A stretch of DNA of 64,000 bases, taken from positions 9,174 through 73,173 of the forward strand of contig JAWLGR010000023.1 of NCBI GenBank assembly GCA_041684965.1. The letters are read 5' to 3'. Shown here one piece after another: positions 1-9,294 of this stretch. A model generated the notes under the pieces. That model searched no databases and was not told the DNA's origin. It saw only the letters and a list, made by a program, of their open reading frames with translations. The translations under genes were made by a program, and so were the position numbers. How positions within the stretch are numbered: the first letter of the stretch is position 1; every line of letters starts with the position of its first letter. Source of the stretch: Mariniphaga sp041684965 (GTDB lineage: Bacteria; Bacteroidota; Bacteroidia; Bacteroidales; Prolixibacteraceae).

Positions 1-2
1 CG

Positions 3-1364
3 CTGGAATACATGAACATTACCGAATTGTTAATGGCAGAATTGAATTTGGTTTCGGCAGAAAATCACATCGAAAAAGCAGTCGTCCTTGCAGGTGAATT
101 TGGAAACCGGGAGTTACTCGCCCGTGCCCTTGCACTAAAAGGATATCTCCTGGCATTCCTCGGCGACACGAAAACAGGAATGCAACTTGCCAGGGAAGCG
201 GTTGAAATGGCACTTGAAACGAACGATCTGATGGCTATTGCCGAAGCTTACCGCCGTTTGGCCGGGACAATGGAGTATGCATCCAGTTTCAATGAATCCA
301 TTGATGTTTATGAAACAGCCTATCAGTTTTGCAGTACCAACCAACTCGATTATCACGAAATGCAATGCCTTGGCTGCATGTCGTGGGTACTTATGAGGCT
401 TGGCGACTGGAAACGCTCGTTCGACACCTGCAGTGATATTATCAGCAACAAAGGTTCGGCATCAAATTCCAAAGCTACTGCCAATACGGTTCTTGCCATA
501 TTGCGAAGTTACCGCGGAGAAATTAAAACTGCACGGAAACACCTCGATCTGGCTGTACATTATGCTGCCGAAATACATTCAATCATTCATAAGTTGATTA
601 ATAAGTGGCCTGAAGCCCTGATTGCGCAGGGCGAAAACGACCTAACCAGGGCAGGCCGAATTTATACCGAAATGCTCGATATCTGGTTTGAGACAGAAGA
701 CCGTCACGATGCCATTTCAGGAATTTGCGATGCCGCCTCATTTTTCGCCCTGCAGAACAATATAAAAGAACTGAACCGGGCCATAAAGGCACTTACAATA
801 ATCTCGGACATGAACAGCAATCCCGAAGCAATCGGCATCCTGTCGTTTGCAATCGGAACTTCCCTGTCGCTAAATGATGAACCGGAACAGGCCGTCAATC
901 ATTTTCAGAAAGCTTTGGAATTCCTCGAAAAAGTTAATGTCCCATTGCAGGGTGCAATTGTACAATACCACCTTGGAATGGCCTGCCGGAAGCTGGGGAA
1001 TACTGAAGCGGCTGAAGAGAGCTTCAACAGCAGTTATCAAACCTTCAAAAGGCTGGGCGTAAGGCACTGGTGTTCGCTTATTGATGAACAACGCAGCCAG
1101 TTAATTACAGCGAAAACGGAAGGTGAAATATTTAAAACCGGAAAATCACACGCCTACCAGCTAACCCACAGGCAGTATGAAATACTGAAACTGTTAACAG
1201 ACGGACTTTCCAATAAAGAAATTGCAGCAAAAATTAACCTCAGTGCACGTACGATTGATATGCATGTGCGGAATATTTTCGATAGGCTAAACTGCCGCTC
1301 ACGAACAGAGGCAGTGAAGATTGCCCTGGATTCGGATATGATTGAAGCGGGAAAGATGCATTAG
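3..1364 (+). CDS. TPR-containing LuxR-family transcriptional regulator (5' partial)
   Basis: The reading frame is open to the left window edge (no stop before the first Met at 12), so the start is probably outside. The visible part is helical and rich in paired A/L/Y/G positions typical of TPR repeats over about residues 1-370, then a C-terminal GerE/LuxR helix-turn-helix (about residues 383-440; LTHRQYEILKLL, LSNKEIAAKINLS, RTIDMHVRNIF, RTEAV). Family knowledge: such proteins bind DNA through the HTH, and the TPR part senses a ligand or partner, as in MalT-like regulators. The target is unknown. Its stop codon overlaps by 3 bases the stop of the convergent gene on the other strand. Confidence 0.8.
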   Translation: MEYMNITELLMAELNLVSAENHIEKAVVLAGEFGNRELLARALALKGYLLAFLGDTKTGMQLAREAVEMALETNDLMAIAEAYRRLAGTMEYASSFNESIDVYETAYQFCSTNQLDYHEMQCLGCMSWVLMRLGDWKRSFDTCSDIISNKGSASNSKATANTVLAILRSYRGEIKTARKHLDLAVHYAAEIHSIIHKLINKWPEALIAQGENDLTRAGRIYTEMLDIWFETEDRHDAISGICDAASFFALQNNIKELNRAIKALTIISDMNSNPEAIGILSFAIGTSLSLNDEPEQAVNHFQKALEFLEKVNVPLQGAIVQYHLGMACRKLGNTEAAEESFNSSYQTFKRLGVRHWCSLIDEQRSQLITAKTEGEIFKTGKSHAYQLTHRQYEILKLLTDGLSNKEIAAKINLSARTIDMHVRNIFDRLNCRSRTEAVKIALDSDMIEAGKMH

Positions 1365-2275
1365 CTGAGGGAGTGGAGGAAACTGTCCGGTTCATTCACC
1401 TGTGGTTCAACCTGCCTGGTTTGTTCCTTCTTCAGCAAAATTAAATATACAGCCAGGGGAACCAGCATGTGGGGCATCCGGATAAAAGTTTCGTGCAAAT
1501 TCTGATGCAGGCTTTCGAGTGGAAAATCCAGGTAGAAAAAACCCCATGTCCGTGCCAGCGCAGTCATGCCGCCCCATAATACTGCATACATTGCAGCATA
1601 CTTCGCCAGCCTGGGAATAAACAGGCCAATGGAAACAATAAAATCGAGCACACCTGCAATCATCAGCATTTGCTTTGCAGCTGTTTCATTTACCCCAAGT
1701 ATGCTGATAAGCATATCGTTATATACACCGGGTACGGGGTAAACACCAATAGCATACAACCCATGCGCCGAAAATGTTAATGCTATGGCTATTTTCATAT
1801 ACAGGAGCAGCCCTGACAGTTTAATCCTCCCGGTAACGGCAAACAGGAAAAACAGCGGAAGCAGGAACTGAATGGTATATTCAAAAAACTGGCCTGCATG
1901 ATAAAATTTCTCCTTTGAATACAGAAATGCCAGGAAAGCAAGCGCTGCAGTAGCGAGAAAATACAACCACGAAAGCCGGATTAACATCCTGCCCCTGACC
2001 AGCAGGGTTAAGACAGCCATAAATGAATAAAAAATTCCGAATCCGAAGATTGCTGACTGAATAAAACTATCGGTGGCTGTGCTGGTAGCATATTCCTGCC
2101 AGGTGCCTCCCCTGAAAAAAAGCACCACGGGTTCCATCAGCTCCCTGTCCCACAGCAAAGCTCTGAACGGTGCATCCCAGAACAGATGCTGCCACGCCCT
2201 TCCGGCAAATAACAGGAAAGTGGCAAGACGCAGCGTAAGATGAACCAATTTTACGTTTAAATGTTTAAAATTCAT
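1361..2275 (-). CDS. Multi-pass inner-membrane protein of unknown function (DoxX-like)
   Basis: 304 aa from the Met at 2275; a longer frame back to 2332 exists, but its extra 19 residues (Cys/Arg/Asn-rich) precede a normal cytoplasmic lead-in to the first membrane helix. About eight hydrophobic segments are visible (roughly residues 10-30, 70-90, 98-120, 130-150, 155-180, 195-215, 220-240, 265-285), with few charged residues between them. I do not recognise the family firmly; the helix pattern and the short polar loops recall DoxX/quinol-oxidase-subunit-like proteins. It is convergent with the LuxR-type regulator, and the stop codons overlap. Function unassigned. Confidence 0.65.
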   Translation of the reverse strand: MNFKHLNVKLVHLTLRLATFLLFAGRAWQHLFWDAPFRALLWDRELMEPVVLFFRGGTWQEYATSTATDSFIQSAIFGFGIFYSFMAVLTLLVRGRMLIRLSWLYFLATAALAFLAFLYSKEKFYHAGQFFEYTIQFLLPLFFLFAVTGRIKLSGLLLYMKIAIALTFSAHGLYAIGVYPVPGVYNDMLISILGVNETAAKQMLMIAGVLDFIVSIGLFIPRLAKYAAMYAVLWGGMTALARTWGFFYLDFPLESLHQNLHETFIRMPHMLVPLAVYLILLKKEQTRQVEPQVNEPDSFLHSLS

Positions 2276-2368
2276 GTTGACAGATCTGCCTGACTGATTC
2301 CAGCTGGTATTGTCAGTTTTTCTACAACACAATTCACGGGGGCTAAGTTTAATTTATTCTTATTTTTA

Positions 2369-3613
2369 ATGAAGATGTATTTCATACGCTGTTACCTTAT
2401 TGTTTTCCTTCTTGCTGTTTCTTCACAAACGTATTCAAAAACCGGAAAATACCGGCTCACATTGCATGAAAATCCTGCCACATCGGTAGTAATCGGATGG
2501 GAACAGATTTCAGGCGAAAATCCTGTTGTTTATTACGGAGATCTGGACCATGATGAATCGTGGGAAAGTTACAAATGGGAGGCGAAACCCGACAGGACAG
2601 TGCTCTACGCAGGTATGGAGAATAATTTTGTGCGGCTGAACGACCTTTCACCCAATACATCGTACTATTTTGTGATAAAAGACAGCGAAGGGGTTAGCAA
2701 ACGGTACTGGTTCCGTACCGCCCCCATGGAGCCCGATTCCCGGTTGTCGTTCATTGCAGGGGGCGATTCACGTAACAATCCTGTTCCCCGCAGAAATGCC
2801 AACCTGCTGGTGAGTAAGCTGAAACCAAATGCAGTACTCTTTGACGGGGACATGACTGTGAGGGGTACCCCTGAAGAGTGGCAGGAATGGCTGGACGACT
2901 GGCAGTACACCATCAGCGAAGACGGAAGAATGTATCCTGTAATTGTGGCCAGGGGAAATCATGAACCAAACAATGAAATGGTTTTTCATCTGTTCGATAC
3001 TCCATCAGAGAGTATTTATTACGCCATTACGTGTGGCGACAACCTGGTGCGGGTATATACTCTGAACACCGAGATTTCCATTGCCGGAAATCAAACCGCA
3101 TGGCTTAAACGGGATTTGAATCAAAACAAAAAAGCAAGATGGAGAATTGCCCAGTACCATAAGCCCATGCGGCCTCATGTTTCTACCAAAAAGGAAGGAG
3201 ATATGCAATACATGCACTGGGCACAATTATTTTACGATGAACAGGTGAAACTTGTGGTTGAGTGCGATGCCCACACGGTAAAGACTACCTGGCCTGTAAA
3301 ACCCAGTACGAAAGGCAAAAGCGATGAGGGGTTTGTCCGTGATGACAGAAAAGGTACCGTGTATGTAGGTGAAGGATGCTGGGGAGCACCCCTCCGTGCA
3401 AACGATGACGTGAAAAGCTGGACACGCGACAGTGGAATGTTTAACCAGTTTAAATGGATTTTTATCGATAAGAATAAAATTGAAGTAAGAACAATAAAAA
3501 CTGATAATGCAGAGGTAGTGTCCTCTGTTCCAAACGACAGCCTGTTTATTATTCCTCATAATCTCGATATCTGGGATCCTGAAAACGGTGCGGTAGTCGA
3601 AATTCGCCATTAA
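2369..3613 (+). CDS. Secreted metallophosphoesterase with N-terminal fibronectin/PAP-like domain
   Basis: 414 aa with a signal peptide (residues 1-23). Residues about 25-118 form a beta-rich domain ending in an SPNTSYYF-type motif, as in the N-terminal domain of purple acid phosphatases. Residues about 126-330 carry the calcineurin-like metal ligands in order: GGDSR (D133), FDGDM (D161), ARGNHEP (N197, H198), QYHKP (H264) and a degenerate last motif CDAHT (H302) where GHxH is usual. Expected role: hydrolysis of phosphomono- or diesters in the periplasm or outside the cell, with a dinuclear metal site. The changed last motif may mean altered metal binding or substrate. It stands alone, divergent from the membrane protein gene. 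Confidence 0.8.
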   Translation: MKMYFIRCYLIVFLLAVSSQTYSKTGKYRLTLHENPATSVVIGWEQISGENPVVYYGDLDHDESWESYKWEAKPDRTVLYAGMENNFVRLNDLSPNTSYYFVIKDSEGVSKRYWFRTAPMEPDSRLSFIAGGDSRNNPVPRRNANLLVSKLKPNAVLFDGDMTVRGTPEEWQEWLDDWQYTISEDGRMYPVIVARGNHEPNNEMVFHLFDTPSESIYYAITCGDNLVRVYTLNTEISIAGNQTAWLKRDLNQNKKARWRIAQYHKPMRPHVSTKKEGDMQYMHWAQLFYDEQVKLVVECDAHTVKTTWPVKPSTKGKSDEGFVRDDRKGTVYVGEGCWGAPLRANDDVKSWTRDSGMFNQFKWIFIDKNKIEVRTIKTDNAEVVSSVPNDSLFIIPHNLDIWDPENGAVVEIRH

Positions 3614-3698
3614 AGACCGCTGGCAGTTATTTTCGGAAAGTTATTTACCAACTAAGCTCCTGCAAGACCAACCTTTCAGGCAGGTCAACAGGATTAAT

Positions 3699-3806
3699 CT
3701 TCGAATTATCTTCGTATTATCTTCGTAGTTTCTTCGTAATAAATTCGCAAAATCGCGAATTTGTATCGAATTTGTATCGAATTAACATCGAATAAACCAC
3801 GAATAA
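3699..3806. repeat. Imperfect inverted cluster of ATCTTCG / TATCGAAT units
   Basis: The left half repeats TTCG-containing units (ATCTTCGAATT, ATCTTCGTATT, ATCTTCGTAGT, TTCTTCGTAAT) about every 11 bp, and the right half repeats GAATTTGTATC and CGAAT units. The two halves meet at a perfect hairpin, AAATTCGC (3741-3748) / GCGAATTT (3755-3762) with a 6-nt loop. The whole is roughly mirror-symmetric on opposite strands. It lies between two genes on the same strand. Whether it is a regulatory site, a repeat family or decayed tandem duplication cannot be told from one copy. Confidence 0.6.
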
Positions 3807-3950
3807 ATCATGTGCAAAAAATAAAGATTGATATTGTTTGGTTACTCTTTTAGAAGGATATGCAGTTCCGGAATCCCTTTAATTCACCAGCTGAAGTAAA
3901 TGTGGTTACTATAATAAATATTTTATGTAATTTTATATAAAAAAACTAAA

Positions 3951-4778
3951 ATGAAATCTACTTTTCTGTTCCTGTCATTTTTCTTAGTAACAACAGCCAA
4001 TCTTTTTGCACAGCCAGTCCTTGATTCCATCTATACAAGAAAGGGCGAGGTAATTGTGGGTAAGGTGACAGAAATAGGGATCTCCGAAATCAGGTACATG
4101 CAGCCACAGAAGGCTTTAGATGTGGTGTTTGTTATAAATAAAGCCGATATTGAGCGGATAGTTTTTTCAGGAGGGCAGGTACAGAAATTTGAACCAGGTC
4201 TCCAAAAACCGGAAACCATTGAGTCCAATTCGCAGGAGCTTTTTTTAATTCAAAAGAAGAATGCCTTTAAAATTGATTTTCTGTCGTTGGCCGCCAATAC
4301 ACTGACCCTGACATACGAGCGGTGCCTGAAGCCGGGAAGATCGGTAGAGCTGTCAGGGGGTATTATCGGTATGGGTTTTGGACTTAAAGAAGAAGATGCC
4401 TCGGGGGTCCTTTTTAGAGGGGGATATAAGTTTGCCCAAAATCCTGATTTTTATCTGAAAGAGATGCGCTATTCCCATATATTAAAAGGATCGTACCTGA
4501 AACTTGAATTAGATTTTGCAAGTTACTCGGTAACAAATTATGAATGGTTTTCAGAAAGCAACAGCAGATATAACAATACAAAATGGGCATTTCTGGTCGT
4601 TCTTGGCAAACAATGGGTTTTTAACGACAGTTTTCTAATCGATCTTTTCAGCGGGATTGGCCTGGGAAATAACACACTGGATAACCTGGATTTAACTTAT
4701 CCTTATGGATTCGCTACTATTGGGGAGGACTTTCCTATGGCTTTTTCCTTTGGCTTGCGCCTTGGGTTTTTGCTGTAA
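3951..4778 (+). CDS. Secreted protein, beta-barrel-like C-terminus, unknown function
   Basis: 275 aa with a clear signal peptide (residues 1-20, ending LFAQ). Residues about 25-70 (DSIYTRKGEVIVGKVTEIG then a short strand pattern) resemble the small SH3-like module found at the start of many Bacteroidota envelope proteins. From about residue 105 the sequence alternates polar and hydrophobic residues, with aromatic strand ends and a C-terminal FGLRLGFLL, as expected of a small outer-membrane barrel. No catalytic motif was seen. A 337-bp intergenic region with structured repeats precedes it. Function unknown. Confidence 0.65.
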   Translation: MKSTFLFLSFFLVTTANLFAQPVLDSIYTRKGEVIVGKVTEIGISEIRYMQPQKALDVVFVINKADIERIVFSGGQVQKFEPGLQKPETIESNSQELFLIQKKNAFKIDFLSLAANTLTLTYERCLKPGRSVELSGGIIGMGFGLKEEDASGVLFRGGYKFAQNPDFYLKEMRYSHILKGSYLKLELDFASYSVTNYEWFSESNSRYNNTKWAFLVVLGKQWVFNDSFLIDLFSGIGLGNNTLDNLDLTYPYGFATIGEDFPMAFSFGLRLGFLL

Positions 4779-4940
4779 TGAAAGGGTATATCATCAAAGC
4801 AGATTTATGAATTCACAAAATCACGCTATTTAATTTTCTGCTTCAATTGGAATCTGGTTATATGGGGCCCTCAAAAGTTCAGTAACCTGTATCCGTTGGT
4901 TGAAACCAACGGCAATATAAGGCCTTCTGGCATCCTGCCC

Positions 4941-5127
4941 TTTACTGTTCACTTTTCACTTTTCACTGTTCACTGTTCACTGCTCAGTTTACTGTTCACT
5001 GCTCACTGCTCACTGCTCACTGCTCACTGTTTACTGTTTACCGTTCACTGTTTACCGTTCACTTTTCACTTTTCACTTTTCACTGTCCACTGTTCACCGT
5101 TCACCGTTCACCGTTTACTGTTCACTT
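4941..5127. repeat. 26-copy tandem 7-bp repeat (TTCACTG-type)
   Basis: 187 bp built of 26 heptamers, mainly TTCACTG, CTCACTG, TTCACTT, TTTACTG, TTCACCG and TTTACCG, with a single 5-bp broken unit (CTCAG) after the sixth. The consensus is YTYACYK. The last unit overlaps the 3' end of the S9 peptidase gene, supplying its stop codon and last full Lys codon. It lies between convergent genes, so it is transcribed only as 3' UTR. Such short-period repeats vary by slippage. Confidence 0.9.
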
Positions 5128-7152
5128 TTTCATACTACTCACAACATCAGGCCTCACTGTTATTTCCAGGTCAATGGGTTTATCCCTGAGATATTTTTCG
5201 AACCAGCGCAACTGCCTCAGGTTGTAATCGAGCCGGGCGGTAGAATTCCGGTTTCCATGTCCTTCACCGGGGTATGTCACGAGTCTTACCGGGGTTTCAG
5301 TCCTGGTTTTTATGTGACGGTACAGCTCAATCGACTGGCTGGGGTGAACGCGGGTATCGTTTTCACCGGTCATGATGAGCAAGGGTGTTTTTGCCTGCCC
5401 GGCATAGTAAATCGGACTTCTTTCCAGGAAAAAATCATAATCTTCCCAAATGCGCTTGAGGGAATGTACCAGATACAATTCTTCAGGAATATCACCGGTT
5501 CCCCATTTCGAAATGTTGTTGCTGATTCCGACAAACATTACTCCGGCGGCAAAACGGTCGGTATATCGTGTCGCAAACCATCCGGTTGCGTATCCGCCAT
5601 AAGAACCACCGGTAACGCCCACTTTTTCTTTATCGGCAATACCCTGTTTAATCAGGTAGTCAACCCCATCCACCACATCGTCGAATTCTTTTCCGGCCAT
5701 ATCACCCTGGCTCGATTTTAAAAACGCTTCCCCTCTGCCGGTACTTCCGCGGTAATTTGGGTAAAATACAGCATAGCCCAGTGTAGCTCCCATCTGGCCC
5801 ACTGATGAATAATTGGTTAACCAGCCGTTGGAATAGTGTGCTTCAGGGCCTCCATGCACCACAGTAATCAGAGGATACTGCTGCCCTTCGGTATACTGCA
5901 GGGGTTTTATTAATATGCCCTGGATTTCGAGTCCGTCTCTGGCTTCATAAACAACCACTTCCTGCCCACCCAAAGCGATATCTTCAAGCCAGTCGTTGTG
6001 AAAGGTTACGCGCTGCGGGTTATGCTCTCCTTGTCGCAGCACGTAAACTTCACCCGGGTGTTCAGGTGTATCGGCAGTAAAAACAACAGTTCCTTCCTTC
6101 GACTGATCAAAATTATGGAGCACCGGACCGTTTTCCAGCCTTTCCTTGTTCCAGTCCGAACCATTAGCCTGTATGGTTCCAAATGCTGACCAGACTCCTT
6201 CACTTGATATAAACCGGATAGTTTGATTGTCATTCCATCTGAAAGACTCAAACTTTCCTTCATAATCCGGGCGCAGGCTTTCGGGTTTTCCTCCATTGGA
6301 TGAAACAACAAATAACCGACCGGCAATAGGATCATGAATATCGGCCCCGCCAATAAAAGCCAGTTTTGTTCCGTCGGGACTGAAAGCTATCTCTCCGAGT
6401 TTTCCCTGGTGGGATACCGAACCGGTTTCATTTAGCGTTTCCGCATCTATAATATGAACAGATTGTTTCATGTACCAATCGTCAATTAATGGAGTTGGTG
6501 CGGTTGCCACTGCAATTTTATTGCCGGCGGGGCTCCATTTAACATCGTAAAAATGACCCGTAACATTAACCTTTTTTAAATCTTCTTTATTCTTCATCGA
6601 AACAACCCAGGCGTAACGCCAGGTTAGATTTTCCTCGTAAACATTGGGCTGGTAAGGCAATTTATCTTCTGCTTTATCCTTCTTGTCTTCTTTAACTTCT
6701 TCAGCAATAAATACAACCATATCCCCGTCGGGCGACCAGTTGTAGCCGGAAAGGGAGGTTTTGAAGGAAAACAGTTTAACTGCTTCTCCGCCTGTCAGGG
6801 GGATTTCATAAAGCGACGTAGTTTCATCATCGTCCAGCCTTGCCAGGAAAGTTATGGATTGATGTCCGGGGCGGAATGTGACGTGTGAAATGCGGCTCCG
6901 GGTAATAAACGGCATGCTTTGACCCTCACCTGTCCGGTGTATATGCAATTCAACATTGGCGGGTTTATTCTCCTTTAACGGGTCGGCAGGATTATTCAGG
7001 AAATAGGAAATATATTCCCCGTCGTCTGAAATTGATACCCCTGTTACTGTTTTTATTTTTGCCACATCAAGCGGCATCATTCCATTATTTTTCTGTGCGT
7101 TGGCCGGAACTAACCATACAATTACCAGTAGTGCTGTGAATAATTTATTCAT
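5122..7152 (-). CDS. Secreted S9-family (prolyl oligopeptidase-like) serine peptidase
   Basis: 676 aa with a signal peptide (residues 1-19, cleavage after ANA). Residues about 25-420 contain WD/PD40-like beta-propeller repeats (SPDGD, SPAGNK, SPDGTK). Residues about 430-660 form an alpha/beta hydrolase with the S9 motifs: GGSYGG (Ser517), GENDTRVHP (Asp599) and GEGHG (His632). The set fits the acylaminoacyl-/dipeptidyl-peptidase S9 subfamily, which removes N-terminal residues or small peptides in the periplasm. The C-terminus ends in SMKK, with the last codons written in the adjacent 7-bp repeat array, so repeat slippage could change the last residues. No operon partner. Confidence 0.88.
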   Translation of the reverse strand: MNKLFTALLVIVWLVPANAQKNNGMMPLDVAKIKTVTGVSISDDGEYISYFLNNPADPLKENKPANVELHIHRTGEGQSMPFITRSRISHVTFRPGHQSITFLARLDDDETTSLYEIPLTGGEAVKLFSFKTSLSGYNWSPDGDMVVFIAEEVKEDKKDKAEDKLPYQPNVYEENLTWRYAWVVSMKNKEDLKKVNVTGHFYDVKWSPAGNKIAVATAPTPLIDDWYMKQSVHIIDAETLNETGSVSHQGKLGEIAFSPDGTKLAFIGGADIHDPIAGRLFVVSSNGGKPESLRPDYEGKFESFRWNDNQTIRFISSEGVWSAFGTIQANGSDWNKERLENGPVLHNFDQSKEGTVVFTADTPEHPGEVYVLRQGEHNPQRVTFHNDWLEDIALGGQEVVVYEARDGLEIQGILIKPLQYTEGQQYPLITVVHGGPEAHYSNGWLTNYSSVGQMGATLGYAVFYPNYRGSTGRGEAFLKSSQGDMAGKEFDDVVDGVDYLIKQGIADKEKVGVTGGSYGGYATGWFATRYTDRFAAGVMFVGISNNISKWGTGDIPEELYLVHSLKRIWEDYDFFLERSPIYYAGQAKTPLLIMTGENDTRVHPSQSIELYRHIKTRTETPVRLVTYPGEGHGNRNSTARLDYNLRQLRWFEKYLRDKPIDLEITVRPDVVSSMKK

Positions 7153-7378
7153 ATTTCTATTTTTTAGCTGATTATATAAATTCTACAACGATTCATCTTG
7201 TATTTAAAATTAACATCTAAAAAGCTAATTTAGTTTTAATTGCTATGGGCGTTGGTTCTGCAGGCAGGGATACTGTGAATAGGTTCTGGAGTACTGCCAC
7301 GGGCGGTGCCCATGGTAGTGATGTGTCAGGCTTTCAGCCTGGGGAAAGAGAGGTAAGGGAAGCTATTAATTCAGCTGA

Positions 7379-7394
7379 TCCGCCAGTTGGCGGA
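7379..7394. repeat. Short palindrome TCCGCC-AGTT-GGCGGA
   Basis: A perfect 6-bp inverted repeat with a 4-nt loop, 20 bp beyond the stop of the downstream minus-strand gene and in a GC-rich patch between two genes. The placement suggests a transcription terminator-like hairpin or one copy of a dispersed palindromic repeat; there is no T-run. Only this copy was found in the window. Confidence 0.5.
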
Positions 7395-7413
7395 CAGCAG
7401 ATGAAAGTCTTAC

Positions 7414-9024
7414 TTATTTTGCCCCAATATACCCCACTCTTTTTTCCGAATGATATTCCTTGCCTTTCCAGAAGCGAAGCAGGAAGTCGATGTCATCGAG
7501 GAGTCTTTTTCCCTTATCCTGTTTAAAGTAAGGAAGCCGGTCGCTGCAGTGTTCGATGCAATAGTAAACCAGTTCGGTGGAGATGTCTTTTGACATCAGC
7601 AGATACAGGATATCCTTTTCGCTTTCTGATTCATCGAACCAGGGGTTGCCTGGCAGTGGAAAGGCGCTGTTCACGCCATAAGCCATTTCGATGCCTGCCT
7701 TGGGGTTGAAAAATACCAGTCCCGGTTCTCCGGTATCGGGCAACCCGGAGAACTCTTTTTCCCTGTCGCCAAACAGCTCATCAGAAACATCCTTTTGTTT
7801 GGTGGTTTTGGATTTTGCTCGTTTTGGGTCAGTAAGCCTGTTATAGTATTCCAGGAAACCTTCGGTAAAGGCAGTCATCTTATCGGTAGTCATAAAGGCG
7901 ATTAGCGAGCCGTTGTTGTAGCTTTTAAACGCTTCGGCATGCTGGTGGAGCAAACTTTCGGAGTCATGCTCTGCATGGTCAAGGAAACTGACCATGGCCC
8001 TGCTGTCGAGCGAATTCTTTTCTCGCTGCACCATATCGTCACTGAATTGTTTTGCTGCAAAGGTACCGGTAAACCACCATTCGTTTCTCCAGTTTACGAT
8101 ACCAATGTATACAAGAGTGCCAGGTTCGGTTAACTGATGAGCATGATCGAACGACTTTTTGGTAAGGTTAAATGATTTTCCTGAGGCAATGTGTTCCAGA
8201 AAGACATTGGCATGGTCCTGTCCCTTGTACATAAAAAGGCCTCTTATTTTTTGCGACATGTTTCGCAAATCGGCGCTCCGCGGATGGTTGTCGCCCAGGA
8301 TTTCCGCAACCCACTCTTTTCCGGAGGCAGCCATCAGCCGGGTTCGTGTATCGTGAAGGTACCAGTCCCTGTGTTCCTGCAAAATGGCAGTTATATTCGT
8401 TTCTTTGGCGGATTCTTTTATAACTTCTGCTTCAATTTCTATCAGGCCCTGATGGGTGTCACCATGAAACAGGTAGCTGCTGAAAAGTACTGTATCAATA
8501 AGATATCGGGCATGGTAGAAGTCTGTCTCCTGGTAATCCAACGTGTAGATCTCCTGCAGAAACAGATTCTCGTAGGCAATTTCGTATTCCTGTTCGAATA
8601 CCTCCATTACTACAGAAGCAATTTCATCGATAAATTCATTATAGGGGCTGATAAACTTCTCATTCTGCATGGTATTCAGAAAATACCAGATTAGAAATAG
8701 TACATCCTGCCCGTTGATTTCATCTTCCACATAATCGGTGGTATCGTAGAACGGCAGTATTTTACCATACTGTTTGGTGTGCATGGTGATAAAAGCCTTA
8801 TAGATTCCGGATTGAGAAATCACATCCTCAAACCAGGATGTCAGAAAACAGGCCAGAGTGCTTACCTGCTCTTTATTGAGGTAATGAGCAAGGATCATGT
8901 AATTTCTGCCCGCAAATGCCTGCCTTACTTTATTGGCAAGCCGGAGGTAATACCTGTCAGTAGGTTCCTGCTTTTTGTAAGGCTTCATTTCCAGCCACTG
9001 ACGGATGTATATTTTTTCCTGCAT
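7414..9024 (-). CDS. DUF3843-like protein, unknown function
   Basis: 536 aa, no signal peptide or membrane helix, rich in acidic and aromatic residues. The N-terminus (IYIRQWLEMKPYKKQ then a PTDRYY motif) matches what I remember of the Bacteroidota DUF3843 family; this is from memory, not a search. The body has mostly helical character, with a more basic, Lys/Thr-rich linker near residues 405-420 (KRAKSKTTKQKD). Function of the family is not known to me. A -7-like box lies 43 bp upstream. Likely cytoplasmic and monocistronic. Confidence 0.6.
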   Translation of the reverse strand: MQEKIYIRQWLEMKPYKKQEPTDRYYLRLANKVRQAFAGRNYMILAHYLNKEQVSTLACFLTSWFEDVISQSGIYKAFITMHTKQYGKILPFYDTTDYVEDEINGQDVLFLIWYFLNTMQNEKFISPYNEFIDEIASVVMEVFEQEYEIAYENLFLQEIYTLDYQETDFYHARYLIDTVLFSSYLFHGDTHQGLIEIEAEVIKESAKETNITAILQEHRDWYLHDTRTRLMAASGKEWVAEILGDNHPRSADLRNMSQKIRGLFMYKGQDHANVFLEHIASGKSFNLTKKSFDHAHQLTEPGTLVYIGIVNWRNEWWFTGTFAAKQFSDDMVQREKNSLDSRAMVSFLDHAEHDSESLLHQHAEAFKSYNNGSLIAFMTTDKMTAFTEGFLEYYNRLTDPKRAKSKTTKQKDVSDELFGDREKEFSGLPDTGEPGLVFFNPKAGIEMAYGVNSAFPLPGNPWFDESESEKDILYLLMSKDISTELVYYCIEHCSDRLPYFKQDKGKRLLDDIDFLLRFWKGKEYHSEKRVGYIGAK

Positions 9025-9067
9025 AGCGTAAATATTTCGAATTTCTGTCTTAATCCTTAAAGCAGAA

Positions 9068-9075
9068 CAAAGATA
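9068..9075 (-). promoter_or_regulatory. Bacteroidota-type -7 box (TATCTTTG) of the DUF3843 gene
   Basis: On the minus strand this reads TATCTTTG, matching TAnnTTTG, at a suitable distance (about 43 bp) upstream of the ATG at 9024. No convincing -33 TTTG was found 19-21 bp further upstream, so this is a half-supported promoter. Confidence 0.4.
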
Positions 9076-9294
9076 AAGAAGATAAGGGAATTTTTGAAGG
9101 ATGCTGCCGGATTGGTAGTTATTGACCAGGTAATCGATAATCGTAGTTTGATGAGGTTGGTTGCAGAGCAGTCCTGATTAAAAAAAATCAGCTCAACCGG
9201 AATTATTACGCGGGCATGATTCATGATGGATGACTATTGCATAAATGATTAATTTATCGTAACTTACAAAATAATAACCCAACAAATGCACACA

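Noticed and set aside
4941..5127. CRISPR array
   Set aside because: Units are 7 bp with no spacers, so the array is a simple tandem repeat.
4896..5189. Open frame through the 7-bp repeat array (97 aa)
   Set aside because: The protein would be only a repeat of the heptamer read in rotating frames (FTVHCSLL-type); a 7-bp period is not a multiple of 3 and has no stop by chance. It overlaps the 3' end of the S9 peptidase gene.
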